From contig JBFGZS010000025.1 of the NCBI GenBank assembly GCA_041586615.1, positions 1 through 57,546 on the forward strand: a stretch of DNA of 57,546 bases, written 5' to 3'. Of this stretch, positions 8,252-16,652 are shown in pieces (position 1 is the first letter of the stretch; every line of letters begins with the position of its first letter). The notes under the pieces are model-generated. The model did not search any database and was not told the origin of the DNA. It saw nothing but the letters and a program-made list of their open reading frames with translations. Source of the stretch: Motiliproteus sp041586615 (GTDB lineage Bacteria; Pseudomonadota; Gammaproteobacteria; Pseudomonadales; Balneatricaceae). The position numbers were made by a program, and so were the translations under genes.

Positions 8252-8794
8252 CTATTTCGCTCCGTTATTACTTAGATTTATGGGCGCATCAACGGGTAGG
8301 GCGTCATGTTCCGCTACCACCGTGATCGCCCGTGTCGGACAGACCGAAACGCACGCTCCGCAGCCATTACAGCGCGACAGGTCAATTTCAGGCATAGCCA
8401 CCCCACCCAGCCGCAGCTGAAATCGAATCGCTTCTGGCTCACATTGCTCGGCACAACTGCGACAAACCACCGACTGTTGTACCAGACAGCTGTTGTCGAT
8501 TTTGGCTTGGTTTTTCCAAGGTACCTGCAGTGTAGAATAGAAAACGGACGCCTCGCAGGCAGAGACACAATCGGCACAGAACGTGCACTCTCCAAGACTA
8601 AAGTTAACTTCAGGAAAGCCCCCCGAACCCATTTGTAAAATCTGCTCGGGGCATTGCTGCGCACAGTGTCCGCAGCGGGTGCAACCATCAACAAAGGCCG
8701 CTTCATCGATACTCCAGGGCGGACGAATCACCCCAGGACGATTGAATCGCCCCCGTAACAGTTGTCGTCTTTGGCTATTAATTCCTGCTCGCAT
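8252..8794 (-). CDS. napF: NapF, ferredoxin-type maturation protein
   Basis: Four Cys clusters are seen in order: CTRCGHCAQQC, CTFCADCVSAC, CRSCAEQC and CNGCGACVSVC. This is the NapF layout, a cytosolic iron-sulfur protein that helps mature NapA. I take the ATG at 8794-8792, giving 180 residues starting MRAGINSQRR, because it has an AGGA five bases upstream and fits the E. coli NapF start. The ATG at 8821 is in frame but has no clear ribosome-binding site. napF is the first gene of the cluster, about 130 bases below a strong FNR box. Confidence 0.93.
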   Translation of the reverse strand: MRAGINSQRRQLLRGRFNRPGVIRPPWSIDEAAFVDGCTRCGHCAQQCPEQILQMGSGGFPEVNFSLGECTFCADCVSACEASVFYSTLQVPWKNQAKIDNSCLVQQSVVCRSCAEQCEPEAIRFQLRLGGVAMPEIDLSRCNGCGACVSVCPTRAITVVAEHDALPVDAPINLSNNGAK

Positions 8795-8898
8795 GCCATT
8801 CCTGTTCGCATGGTTAATCAACGCGCTACTGACCCAAAAGACCTATGGACAGCGCCCAAAATTGCTTAACCGAAATACCTGCTTAATATGTGTGGCTA

Positions 8899-8904
8899 AC
8901 TATC
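8899..8904 (-). promoter_or_regulatory. Putative -10 element of the napF promoter
   Basis: On the minus strand GATAGT lies so that the predicted +1 is near 8892. The centre of the FNR box at 8927-8940 then falls at -41.5, the exact spacing of a class II FNR-activated promoter. The hexamer matches TATAAT at only three of six positions, which is common for activated promoters. Confidence 0.5.
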
Positions 8905-8926
8905 GTCTTCTTCGCCGCGGCGCGAC

Positions 8927-8940
8927 TTGATAAACATCAA
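8927..8940 (-). promoter_or_regulatory. FNR/Anr binding box upstream of napF
   Basis: TTGATAAACATCAA is a complete match to the FNR consensus TTGATNNNNATCAA. It sits between napF and the end of the endonuclease IV gene. napF is the only gene it can serve at a suitable distance: the endonuclease gene is transcribed towards it and ends 22 bases away. It predicts induction of the nap genes when oxygen is low. Confidence 0.85.
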
Positions 8941-8961
8941 GAACAGCATCCAAATGATTAA

Positions 8962-9849
8962 TTACCCTGGTAACTGAAAGGGTAATGGCTCTACCAACGG
9001 CTCTTTATAGCGCTGCAACGCACTCAGTAACCTAATCTCCTGCGCCCAGAGGCTTTCATCGATGGTTTCCAATACCAGTGGAATCTCATCAAAGCGCTCA
9101 TCGTTCATGATGTAGCGAAAGGCTTCTAGGCCTATATAGCCGCGACCCAGGCTATGATGCCGGTCGACACGCTTGCCCAGCTCGGTCTTGGAATCATTCA
9201 GGTGCATCGCGCGCAGATACTCAAACCCCACGACGCGCTCAAATTCTGTAAACGTCGCCTCACAGGCTTCGGTGCTGCGCAGGTCATAGCCCGCTGCAAA
9301 AGTGTGGCAGGTGTCAAGGCAGACGCCAACCCGGCTTTTATCTTCAACCCCGGCAATAATCTGCGCCAGTTGTTCGAAACGAAAACCGAGATTACTCCCC
9401 TGACCGGCCGTGTTCTCGATCACCGCGACCACCCCTTCGGTCTGCGCGAGACTCCAGTTGATAGAATCGGCAATACGCTGCAGGCAGGTTGTTTCATCAA
9501 TTTTTTTAAGATGACTGCCGGGATGAAAATTAAGCAGCGTCAGCCCCAGCTGCTCACAGCGGCGCATCTCATCCAGAAATGCAAGCCGTGATTTCTGTAA
9601 CGCGTCTTCTTCGGGATGGCCGAGATTAATCAAATAGGAATCATGAGGCAGAATTTGCTGCGAACCGAAACCGCCCGCCACACAGTTATCACGAAACGCC
9701 GCAATACTTTTATCCGTTAACGGCTTAGCGTCCCAGCGCCGCTGGTTTTTGGTAAACAACGCAAAGGCACTGGCACCAATCGCGGCGGCATTCAGCGGGG
9801 CATTTTCGACGCCACCACTGGCACTGACATGGGCTCCTATATATTTCAT
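8962..9849 (-). CDS. nfo: Endonuclease IV (AP endonuclease)
   Basis: The 295-residue protein begins MKYIGAHVSASGGVENAP and contains FTKNQRRW, LPHDSYLINLG, VIENTAGQGSNLG, GVCLDTCHTFAAGYD and LNDSKTELGKRVDRHHSLG. All are hallmarks of the Xyl/AP endonuclease IV barrel with three zinc sites. It cuts DNA 5' to abasic sites in base excision repair, in the cytosol. Length agrees with the family (E. coli 285). It is transcribed alone, divergent from the sugar dehydrogenase gene. Confidence 0.96.
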   Translation of the reverse strand: MKYIGAHVSASGGVENAPLNAAAIGASAFALFTKNQRRWDAKPLTDKSIAAFRDNCVAGGFGSQQILPHDSYLINLGHPEEDALQKSRLAFLDEMRRCEQLGLTLLNFHPGSHLKKIDETTCLQRIADSINWSLAQTEGVVAVIENTAGQGSNLGFRFEQLAQIIAGVEDKSRVGVCLDTCHTFAAGYDLRSTEACEATFTEFERVVGFEYLRAMHLNDSKTELGKRVDRHHSLGRGYIGLEAFRYIMNDERFDEIPLVLETIDESLWAQEIRLLSALQRYKEPLVEPLPFQLPG

Positions 9850-10024
9850 TCTGCTATAGTCCTGCTATTGACACATCGATCGCCCATACTGTAAGCCAGC
9901 TCGCCACAACGCGTTACTGGAGCATGGGAAAATAAAAGCGTATTGATTTTACGGGATTAATCACAAAATGCCTTAAATCAAACAACCACTTTATTGCGTT
10001 AAGTCAACAAACGGACAGATACCT

Positions 10025-11164
10025 ATGCAAACGCCCCTGCGCCGCCTTGCCGCTTACGCACTAACCTCAGCCTCCCTGATAAGCACTGCTAGCTTATCCT
10101 CCCCGCTACCCTCGATATCAAGCACAGGGACCAGATTCCAAGTCGAATCCGTAGTCGAGGGACTGGGAGTGCCTTGGGGAATGACCTTTATTGATAAAGA
10201 ACGCCTGCTGATCAGCCAGCGCCACGGTGAAATGCTTATCTTAAACACGCATAACGGCGCGATTACCCCAATAGCCAGGTTGCCTGCGGTGGCCGCCATC
10301 GGTCAGGGGGGATTGTTGGATGTGGTCACCGCACCGGACTATTCTCCCGGCGACTGGATCTACGTAACCTACAGTAAAAACACCACAGCCGGGGCGGCGA
10401 CAACGCTGGCGCGTTTGCGCCTGCGCGATAATCAGCTGCGGAGTTGGCAAGACCTGCTGGTGACACAATCCGCCAGTGACACAGGGCGTCATTTCGGTAG
10501 TCGCATCACCTTCGATGATCAGGGCTTTCTTTACCTGAGCATCGGCGACCGTGGCGTACGGGCTAACGGACAAGAACGGACCAATCATGCCGGTAGCATC
10601 TTGCGACTGCAGCGCGATGGCTCGGCTCCGGCCGATAATCCCTGGCAAAATGACAAAAACGCACTGGCGGAGATCTGGAGTTATGGCCACCGCAACCCGC
10701 AGGGAATCGCCTTCGATACAATTAATCGTCGCCTGTGGGCCATCGAACACGGGCCCCGTGGTGGCGATGAGCTCAACCTGATTTTGCCTGGGCGTAACTA
10801 CGGTTGGCCAACGATCTCCTATGGTCAGGAATACTGGGGGCCGTTTCAGGTCGGCGAAGGGAGCGAGAAAGCGGGCATGGAACAACCGGTCAAAGTGTAC
10901 ATCCCCTCCATCGCCCCCGGTAGCTTACTCTGGTACCAGGGCGATGCCTTTCCCGACTGGCAAGGCAACCTGTTCGCCGGCGCGCTGAAACTCACCCATC
11001 TGAATCGCATTACCCTCGATGCGGCGGGCCAAGCGATTGGCGAAGAACGCCTCCTCGAGTCGCTGGGCGAGCGCATTCGGGCACTCACCACCAATGGGCA
11101 AGGCTGGATTTACCTGTCGACCGACAGCGGCAAGATTCTGCGCCTGCGCCCCATCGATCCATAA
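10025..11164 (+). CDS. PQQ-dependent sugar (aldose) dehydrogenase, YliI-like, exported
   Basis: The 379-residue protein starts with a signal peptide (hydrophobic residues about 10-25). A six-bladed beta-propeller of the soluble quinoprotein glucose dehydrogenase family follows. Typical stretches are GLGVPWGMTF, GQGGLLDVV, GRHFGSRITFD, LYLSIGDRG, IWSYGHRNPQGIAFD and EHGPRGGDELNLI. E. coli YliI (Asd) of this family oxidises aldoses in the periplasm with pyrroloquinoline quinone. No pqq synthesis genes lie in the window. It is divergent from nfo, with GGACAG about 7 bases before the ATG, and followed at once by an octanucleotide array. Confidence 0.9.
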   Translation: MQTPLRRLAAYALTSASLISTASLSSPLPSISSTGTRFQVESVVEGLGVPWGMTFIDKERLLISQRHGEMLILNTHNGAITPIARLPAVAAIGQGGLLDVVTAPDYSPGDWIYVTYSKNTTAGAATTLARLRLRDNQLRSWQDLLVTQSASDTGRHFGSRITFDDQGFLYLSIGDRGVRANGQERTNHAGSILRLQRDGSAPADNPWQNDKNALAEIWSYGHRNPQGIAFDTINRRLWAIEHGPRGGDELNLILPGRNYGWPTISYGQEYWGPFQVGEGSEKAGMEQPVKVYIPSIAPGSLLWYQGDAFPDWQGNLFAGALKLTHLNRITLDAAGQAIGEERLLESLGERIRALTTNGQGWIYLSTDSGKILRLRPIDP

Positions 11165-11189
11165 GCCCATCGTTCTATACACCTCTAAT

Positions 11190-11265
11190 CCCCATAAACC
11201 CTATAAGCCCCATAAACCCCATAAGCCCATAAGCCCATAAGCCCATAAGCCCATAAGCCTATAAC
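11190..11265 (+). repeat. Intergenic octanucleotide tandem array (CCCATAAG)n with degenerate flank
   Basis: Five perfect CCCATAAG units occupy 11218-11257. Degenerate relatives (CCCATAAACC, CCTATAAG, CCTATAAC) flank them on both sides. It lies 25 bases after the sugar dehydrogenase stop; ATAAGCCCAT also occurs across that stop codon, so the array may have grown from the gene end. Confidence 0.9.
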
Positions 11266-11407
11266 TAACAGTGTGTTGATCTGGAGCAAAAGGAGCATAA
11301 TTTATCCCTCGACAGGCTCGGCGCGCATTGTCGCCAGAGGCACAACCGGCGTATATTAGCGCGAATCAATTTTTGACTTCTCGACGTGATTTGAGCCGGA
11401 GTAAGGC

Positions 11408-11821
11408 GTGAGCGACGAACTTTACGAAGGCCTGCAAGCGCTGGCCGACAGCACCTTCCCCAAGCACTGCAACACCTGTGGCCGCGATTATCATTGCGCA
11501 GGCGATTTTATCCAGCAAACCGAAGACTTGGCCCGCGGCTCTGGACTGAAAGCGTCCTGGGATGATGACGACCGCCCTATCGTCGAGCTATACCGTAACT
11601 GCGTGTGCGGGTCGACCATGATGGACTTCTTTACCGACCGCCGCGACCTGAGCGATAAAGGTCTACAGCGCCGCGAGCATTTCGGCAACCTAATGGTTAA
11701 ATTGGAACAACGCGGCCTGGACAGCCTGGTGGCCAGAAACGAGCTGATCAAACTGCTGCATGGTGAGCATAGCGAAATTTTAGAAAAACTCGGACTAAAA
11801 CGAAAAAAGGCGAACGCCTAG
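11408..11821 (+). CDS. Conserved small protein with CxxC and CxC motifs, function unknown
   Basis: The 137-residue acidic protein has PKHCNTCGRDYHCAGDF near its N-terminus and RNCVCGSTMMDFFTDRRD in the middle. Five cysteines and a histidine could form a zinc or iron site. A helical, charged C-terminal half (RREHFGNLMVKLEQRGLD...) follows, ending in a basic tail. The start is a GTG with GGAG 6 bases before. The motifs look like those of conserved hypothetical proteins of marine gammaproteobacteria, but I cannot name the family with certainty. No signal peptide or membrane segment is visible. It stands alone and ends in its own hairpin. Confidence 0.75.
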   Translation: MSDELYEGLQALADSTFPKHCNTCGRDYHCAGDFIQQTEDLARGSGLKASWDDDDRPIVELYRNCVCGSTMMDFFTDRRDLSDKGLQRREHFGNLMVKLEQRGLDSLVARNELIKLLHGEHSEILEKLGLKRKKANA

Positions 11822-11831
11822 TCCGCCTTTT
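11805..11831 (+). terminator. Hairpin terminator overlapping the end of the 11408 gene
   Basis: AAAAGGCG (11805-11812) pairs with CGCCTTTT (11824-11831) around an 11-base loop containing the stop codon. The A/T ends make it usable on either strand. Confidence 0.6.
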
Positions 11832-12198
11832 CAGCTCTTACCGAACCGGTTTACTCCTCGATCGCCTGTTCGATTTCAGCATACCTGATTCTAACCGCTG
11901 CTGTAGATACCCGTCCCGACAGACACCTGACGTGCTATGAACCTGACATCAAACTACCGATCCATTCGGTCTGTTGACGCCGACAAGGGCGTAATAATGT
12001 GGCGCGGGCAGACAGCGCCGCCTGTTGGCTGGTCGGTTTTTTCTTAATTGTGAGTGTATGCCCAGTGAGTGTATGCCCAATTAAGCCCTCGCTTGTGTTG
12101 ATGGCTACCTAGTACAGCGTTTACATCATTCGGCGGGCTTTCTTTTATTTTTAACGGCCGTCAAATATAATCACCACCTCTATTAAGAGGCTCCCATC
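11832..12198. other. Intergenic region of about 370 bases before the YitT-like gene
   Basis: No gene is recognised. A 15-bp direct repeat (GTGAGTGTATGCCCA twice) lies near 12051-12080. A T-rich stretch after GGTCGG near 12030 could end a transcript. Near the downstream gene TATAAT at 12166-12171 is a good -10, with only a weak -35 (TTTTAT) 17 bases earlier. On the minus strand a short frame ending RYAEIEQAIEE and a stop at about 11850 looks coding-like, but it has only 25 codons and matches nothing I know. Confidence 0.4.
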
Positions 12199-12816
12199 AT
12201 GTCCAGTCTTGCTCCTTCCGTACCCAACAGTCACAGCCACATCGAAGATTTTTTCGCCCTGATATCCGGCACCACCTTTGTCGCACTCGGCGTCTTTTTC
12301 TTTACTCAACAAGGAATCCTCACCGGCGGTACGGCGGGCATCGCGCTGCTGTTAACACATCTGACCGGGCTGAGCTTCGGCCAGGTCTTCTTCGCCATCA
12401 ACCTGCCCTTTTACTGGATCGCCTGGAAGCACATGGGCTGGCGCTTTTGCCTGAACACCTTTATTTCCGTGACCACGGTGTCGTTGCTGGTCGATCATGC
12501 CGACAAGGTGATAGCCATCTCGCGAATCGATTCGCTGACGGCAGCGGTCATCGGAGGCTTCCTGATTGGCATGGGGATGCTGATTTTGTTTCGGCACCGT
12601 GCGAGCCTGGGCGGACTGGGCATTCTCGCCCTGCTGTTGCAAGCGCGCTATGGCATACGGGCCGGGAAGTTCCAGCTCGCGGTGGACTGCCTGATTCTGC
12701 TCTGTTCGTTTTTTATCGTCAGCTGGCAGTTATTGGCGCTTTCCATTCTCGGCGCCATCGCGCTAAATATGGTCATTACGCTTAACCACAAACCCGGGCG
12801 TTATCAGATAACCTAG
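12199..12816 (+). CDS. YitT family integral membrane protein (DUF161)
   Basis: The 205-residue protein has five or six hydrophobic segments and the YitT/DUF161 pattern: GTTFVALGVFFFTQQGILTG, GGTAGIALLLTHLTG, then NLPFYWIAWKHMGWRF and LIFRHRASLGGLG-type stretches. The C-terminal DUF2179 domain found in longer members is absent, as in many proteobacterial homologues. The function of the family is not established. It has AGAGG before the ATG and a TATAAT at 12166. Its stop is followed after one base by a heptanucleotide array. Confidence 0.88.
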   Translation: MSSLAPSVPNSHSHIEDFFALISGTTFVALGVFFFTQQGILTGGTAGIALLLTHLTGLSFGQVFFAINLPFYWIAWKHMGWRFCLNTFISVTTVSLLVDHADKVIAISRIDSLTAAVIGGFLIGMGMLILFRHRASLGGLGILALLLQARYGIRAGKFQLAVDCLILLCSFFIVSWQLLALSILGAIALNMVITLNHKPGRYQIT

Positions 12817-12817
12817 A

Positions 12818-12874
12818 GCAGGCGGCAGGCGGCAGGCGGCAGGCGGCAGGCGGCAGGCGGCAGGCGGCAGGCGG
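12818..12874 (+). repeat. Heptanucleotide tandem array (GCAGGCG)8
   Basis: Eight perfect 7-bp units plus one base begin one base after the YitT-like gene stop. The array is GC-rich and cannot fold on itself, since the units are strand-asymmetric. Being outside coding sequence it may vary freely in copy number. Confidence 0.95.
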
Positions 12875-12948
12875 ACAAAATTCTAGAACGTATCAACAGG
12901 CCTGCAATCCTTATCCGCCGAGCCGACGCGTTACCGATTCAGCCAACG

Positions 12949-13401
12949 CTAAGCCACTCGCCGCTGCACAAAATGATTGATGATATAGCGCAGCACCACA
13001 TCGCCGTGCTGATTGATCGCGCGGTACTGCATGCGCAAAATCCCCTTATCCGGCTTAGAGCGTGACGGCGTCACCTCAAGCACCTCAACCTCAGTATGCA
13101 GGGTGTCGCCGGGGCGTACCGGTGCCAGCCAGCGTAATTCATCGATACCGGGGGAGCCCAGGCTGCAGGCCGCCAGTAAGCCACTCTGGATAAACAACCT
13201 GAAACTTAACGACAGGCTCTGAAACCCGCTGCCGATCAGACCGCCATACAGCGAATCAGCCGCGGCGTTAGTGTCCAAATGAAAAGGCTGGGGATCGTAC
13301 TTGAGGGCGAAGTCGATAATTTCGCTTTCGGTCAGCGTGACACCGGGGGTGACGAAGCGTTCGCCAATCGTGAAGTCGTCCAGATAACGGTCATGGTTCA
13401 T
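12949..13401 (-). CDS. MaoC-like (hotdog) dehydratase family protein
   Basis: The 150-residue protein has the MaoC hydratase arrangement: RYLDDFTIGERFVTPGVTLTESEIIDFA, the catalytic-type D-x-x-P-F-H (DPQPFHLD), LYGGLIGSGF and a later RPGDTLHTEVEV. Members hydrate or dehydrate acyl-CoA thioesters in the cytosol. The partner substrate here is probably a short or branched acyl-CoA, because prpE and the valine genes lie upstream on the same strand (88 bases after prpE). AGGAAC precedes the ATG by 8 bases. Confidence 0.9.
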   Translation of the reverse strand: MNHDRYLDDFTIGERFVTPGVTLTESEIIDFALKYDPQPFHLDTNAAADSLYGGLIGSGFQSLSLSFRLFIQSGLLAACSLGSPGIDELRWLAPVRPGDTLHTEVEVLEVTPSRSKPDKGILRMQYRAINQHGDVVLRYIINHFVQRRVA

Positions 13402-13489
13402 GGGCAGGGTTCCTGAGCAGAATAAAACAAGGGGGATGCGACATCAGTTCACACCACCCTCCCGTTAGGTCAAATGCGTTTCCGCATAC

Positions 13490-15382
13490 TCAGGACTGAC
13501 CCAATCCAGCACTGGACATTGTTTCGGTGATTTCCGGCAGAATAGACTCGTCATCAATCGTCGACGGCATGCCGTAGGACTCGGCATCGGCAATTTTGCG
13601 CAGTATCGCGCGCAGGATCTTACCCGAACGGGTCTTGGGCAAACGCTGCACCACGACCGCCTTACGGAAACAGGCCAAGGGGCCGACCTCCGCGCGCACC
13701 AGCTCAACCAACTCGCGCTCCAGCGCCGCATCCTCGATCTCAACGCCCTGCTTGAGGACCACCAGCCCGACCGGCACATGCCCTTTCAGCTCATCGGCCA
13801 CGGCGATCACCGCACACTCGGCAACGGCTGAATGTTTGGCGATCACTTCTTCCATCTCGCCGGTACTGAGCCGATGTCCGGAAACGTTGATCACATCATC
13901 GGTGCGACCCGTAATATACACATAGCCGTCCTTGTCCTTAAACCCGCCATCGCCGGTATGGTAATAGCCAGGAAAAGCGGTCAGATAAGACTGCTGAAAA
14001 CGTTCGGGGTTGTTCCAGATGGTCTGTGCCACGCCGGGAGGCATCGGCAGACGGGCGACGATATTGCCGTGCTCATCGGGCGCCAGTTCATTACCGGCAT
14101 GGTCAACCACCTGAATATCGTAGCCGGGTACCGGCACACAGGTAGACCCCAAGCGGGTAGGTATCAGCTCGAGCCCCATCAACGGCGCGGTCATCGGCCA
14201 GCCGGTTTCGGTCTGCCACCAGTGATCGATCACCGGCACACCCAGCACAGCATCCAGCCAGCTGTAGGTCGATGAATCGAGTTTTTCACCGGCAACAAAT
14301 AACCCGCGCAGACTGGACAAGTCATACTTTTTCGCCAGCGCCCCCTCGGCGTCCTCCTTGCGGATGGCGCGGAAGGCGGTCGGGGCGGCGAACATGGCGT
14401 TGACCCTGTACTCTTCGATCACCCGCCAGAATGCACCGGCATCGGGGCTACGAATCGGCTTACCCTCGTAGAAAATTGCGCTGCAGCCTCCCATTAATGG
14501 GCCGTAAACAATAAAGCTGTGGCCGACCACCCAACCAATATCAGACGCGCCCCACCAGACATCACCGGCGTTCATGCCGTAAATATTACGCAGCGCATAC
14601 AGCAACGCGACCGCGTGGCTGCCGTGGTCGCGTACAATCCCTTTGGGTTTTCCGGTCGTACCGGAGGTATAGAGAATATACAGCGGATGGGTCGATTCGA
14701 CGGACACGCAGTCGGCATCGTCAACCCCCTCCTGAAACTGCTGCCAATCCAGGTCGCGCCCGGCAGTCATCGCCGCTTCGACCCTCGGCCGCTGCAACAC
14801 CACACAGTGTTCGGGCTTATGCGCCGCCAGTTCGAAGGCCTGATCGACCAGGGGCTTGTAGGCGATCACCTTGTCGAACTCGATCCCGCAGGATGCGGTA
14901 ATCACCATCTTGGGCTCCGCATCATCGATACGGATCGCCAACTCATTGGGGGCAAAGCCGCCGAAGACCACCGAGTGGATCGCCCCCAAACGCGCGCAGG
15001 CCAACATGGCTACCGCAGCCTCGGGCACCATCGGCATATAGATGACCACGCGGTCGCCTTTACCGATACCTTGCGCCTTCAGTGCGCCGGCAAAACGTTT
15101 CACCTGCGCCAGCAGCTGCTGATACGTGATGGCGCGTTTGGTCTGGGTCGACGGAGAATCATAATAGAGCGCGACTTGCTCGCCGCGCCCTTCTGCAACA
15201 TGGTGGTCCAGCGCCAGGAAACAGCTGTTCAATGTGCCATCGGCAAACCAGCGATGCGAACCAAAATCAGCATCACTCAATATACGCGTGGGCGGCTTGT
15301 ACCAGGCAACCGCCTGCGCCTGTTTTGCCCAGAATCCCTCTTTATCCTGCAGGGACTGCTGGTACTCTGCGTGATAACCCAT
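13490..15382 (-). CDS. prpE: Propionyl-CoA synthetase (PrpE-like acyl-CoA synthetase)
   Basis: The 630-residue ANL-superfamily enzyme activates propionate, with ATP and CoA, to propionyl-CoA. Features are a PrpE-like start (YHAEYQQSLQDKEGFW), the P-loop YTSGTTGKPKGIVRDHG near residue 240, DHWWQTETGWP, YHTGDGG and GRTDDVINVSGHRLSTGEMEE. Near the C-terminus KTRSGKILR carries the catalytic, acetylatable lysine. Two ATGs are adjacent; I take the second (15382), which stands 7 bases from GAGGAG. Propionyl-CoA is also the end product of the valine genes just upstream, so the context fits. A LiuR-like palindrome lies 200 bases before it. Confidence 0.88.
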   Translation of the reverse strand: MGYHAEYQQSLQDKEGFWAKQAQAVAWYKPPTRILSDADFGSHRWFADGTLNSCFLALDHHVAEGRGEQVALYYDSPSTQTKRAITYQQLLAQVKRFAGALKAQGIGKGDRVVIYMPMVPEAAVAMLACARLGAIHSVVFGGFAPNELAIRIDDAEPKMVITASCGIEFDKVIAYKPLVDQAFELAAHKPEHCVVLQRPRVEAAMTAGRDLDWQQFQEGVDDADCVSVESTHPLYILYTSGTTGKPKGIVRDHGSHAVALLYALRNIYGMNAGDVWWGASDIGWVVGHSFIVYGPLMGGCSAIFYEGKPIRSPDAGAFWRVIEEYRVNAMFAAPTAFRAIRKEDAEGALAKKYDLSSLRGLFVAGEKLDSSTYSWLDAVLGVPVIDHWWQTETGWPMTAPLMGLELIPTRLGSTCVPVPGYDIQVVDHAGNELAPDEHGNIVARLPMPPGVAQTIWNNPERFQQSYLTAFPGYYHTGDGGFKDKDGYVYITGRTDDVINVSGHRLSTGEMEEVIAKHSAVAECAVIAVADELKGHVPVGLVVLKQGVEIEDAALERELVELVRAEVGPLACFRKAVVVQRLPKTRSGKILRAILRKIADAESYGMPSTIDDESILPEITETMSSAGLGQS

Positions 15383-15482
15383 CATAACTCTCCTCTTTTT
15401 TTATAATTTATCAGGATCGCTCATGCATTCTGCCAACATGTGCCGGTCAATGACTCGGCGTCACCGCACAACAGGCAAAGGC

Positions 15483-15581
15483 TCAGGCCCACCCCTCAAG
15501 GCGCTTAATCGCTGCGCGCAGTGGCGCAGGAATCGCGGCCTTGCCGCCGCGCTGATAATTGACACAGACGACAACCTCCAC
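15483..15581 (-). pseudogene. Possible acyl-CoA thioesterase C-terminal remnant
   Basis: In the 257-base gap between mmsB and prpE the minus strand has a frame reading VEVVVCVNYQRGGKAAIPAP and then LRAAIKRLEGWA before TGA at 15485-15483. This resembles the last strand and tail of hotdog-fold acyl-CoA thioesterases. The frame has a stop just upstream (in TATGTAACG near 15600), so nothing longer survives. GTG at 15581 would give 32 residues, too short for a thioesterase. I infer a gene remnant, supported by residue pattern only; chance resemblance is possible. Confidence 0.45.
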
Positions 15582-15597
15582 TTTACGTAAACGTTAC
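15582..15597 (-). promoter_or_regulatory. LiuR-like palindromic operator upstream of prpE
   Basis: TTTACGTAAACGTTAC contains two ACGT half-sites 6 bases apart and resembles the palindrome TTTACGTTAACGTAAA, the form I remember for LiuR (MerR-family regulator of branched-chain acid breakdown). A similar site lies before the merR gene at 22576. It falls in the only intergenic gap in which a separate prpE promoter could lie. Confidence 0.55.
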
Positions 15598-15642
15598 ATA
15601 GCACAGCCAAAAAAGGGCCTGCCTAAGGCCCGTGTGGCATCA

Positions 15643-16536
15643 CTATCGGCTTTCATTCTGATACAGCGTGATCAGGCTGGAGAAGTCCAACGTACCGTTG
15701 CCTTTAGCACGATGCAGGTTAAACAGACCGCGGGCAGCAGACCCCATCGGGACCGGCGATGCGCTGGCCTGGCTGGTATCCATCGCCAAACCCAGATCCT
15801 TACACATCAGATCGGTCATAAAACCGCCCTGATATTCACGCGAGGCGGGTACCCCCTCCTGCACGCCAGGCACCGGGTTATACACCTCCAGCGACCAGTT
15901 ACGGCCGGAACTCTTGAGCATGATCTCCGACAACACCTTCGGATCCAGGCCGTTGTTGATACCCATATTTAACGCTTCAGCCGTGCCCGCCATATGGATG
16001 GCTAACAGCATATTATTGCAGGCCTTGGCCACCTGCCCTGCGCCGGCACCGCCAGCATGAAAAATATTCTGTCCCATGCAGGCCAACACGGGCTGTGCCT
16101 TGGCGAACGCCGCATCCGTACCGCCCACCATAAAGGCCAGTGTACCGGCGGCGGCGCCGGCGGTACCGCCGGAAACCGGGGCATCAACAAAGGCAATACC
16201 CTTCTGCTCCGCAGCGGCGCTGATACGGCGGGCTGTTTCAGCATCGATGGTGCTGCAATCAATCGCCAGGCAGTTCGTGGCAACCACATCCAACAGCGCG
16301 TCACCGTTAACCAGTACCGATTCCACATGCTTGCCCGCGGGCAACATGGTGATCAAAAACTCAACGCCTTCCGCGGCCTGTACCGCGCTGGCACCGACCT
16401 GCGCCCCGGCCTCGCGCGCGTGGTCGAGTGCAGCCTTGGACAGGTCAAACACGGTTACCGTGTGACCGGCTTTAACCAGGTTGGCGGCCATGGGGCCGCC
16501 CATGTTGCCGAGTCCTACAAATGCAATTTTAGCCAT
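15643..16536 (-). CDS. mmsB: 3-hydroxyisobutyrate dehydrogenase
   Basis: The 297-residue NAD-dependent enzyme oxidises 3-hydroxyisobutyrate to methylmalonate semialdehyde in valine breakdown. It has the Rossmann motif IAFVGLGNMGGPMAANL at the start, the substrate motif FVDAPVSGGTAGAAAGTL near residue 115 and the catalytic-lysine region GAGQVAKACNNMLLA near residue 165. The ATG at 16536 has AAAGGTG upstream and begins at the Rossmann fold; the frame stays open to a GTG three codons earlier. It follows the 3-hydroxyisobutyryl-CoA hydrolase gene, which makes its substrate. Confidence 0.95.
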   Translation of the reverse strand: MAKIAFVGLGNMGGPMAANLVKAGHTVTVFDLSKAALDHAREAGAQVGASAVQAAEGVEFLITMLPAGKHVESVLVNGDALLDVVATNCLAIDCSTIDAETARRISAAAEQKGIAFVDAPVSGGTAGAAAGTLAFMVGGTDAAFAKAQPVLACMGQNIFHAGGAGAGQVAKACNNMLLAIHMAGTAEALNMGINNGLDPKVLSEIMLKSSGRNWSLEVYNPVPGVQEGVPASREYQGGFMTDLMCKDLGLAMDTSQASASPVPMGSAARGLFNLHRAKGNGTLDFSSLITLYQNESR

Positions 16537-16652
16537 GCTCTTCACCTTTATTCTTGTTGTATCCGTTCGTATTCCGCAGCCTGTCGTGACATCGAAGGCA
16601 CGGATGCGTGTCGCATTGACGGCAGAGGGTTACGTCCCCCGCCGCGGCCTCA

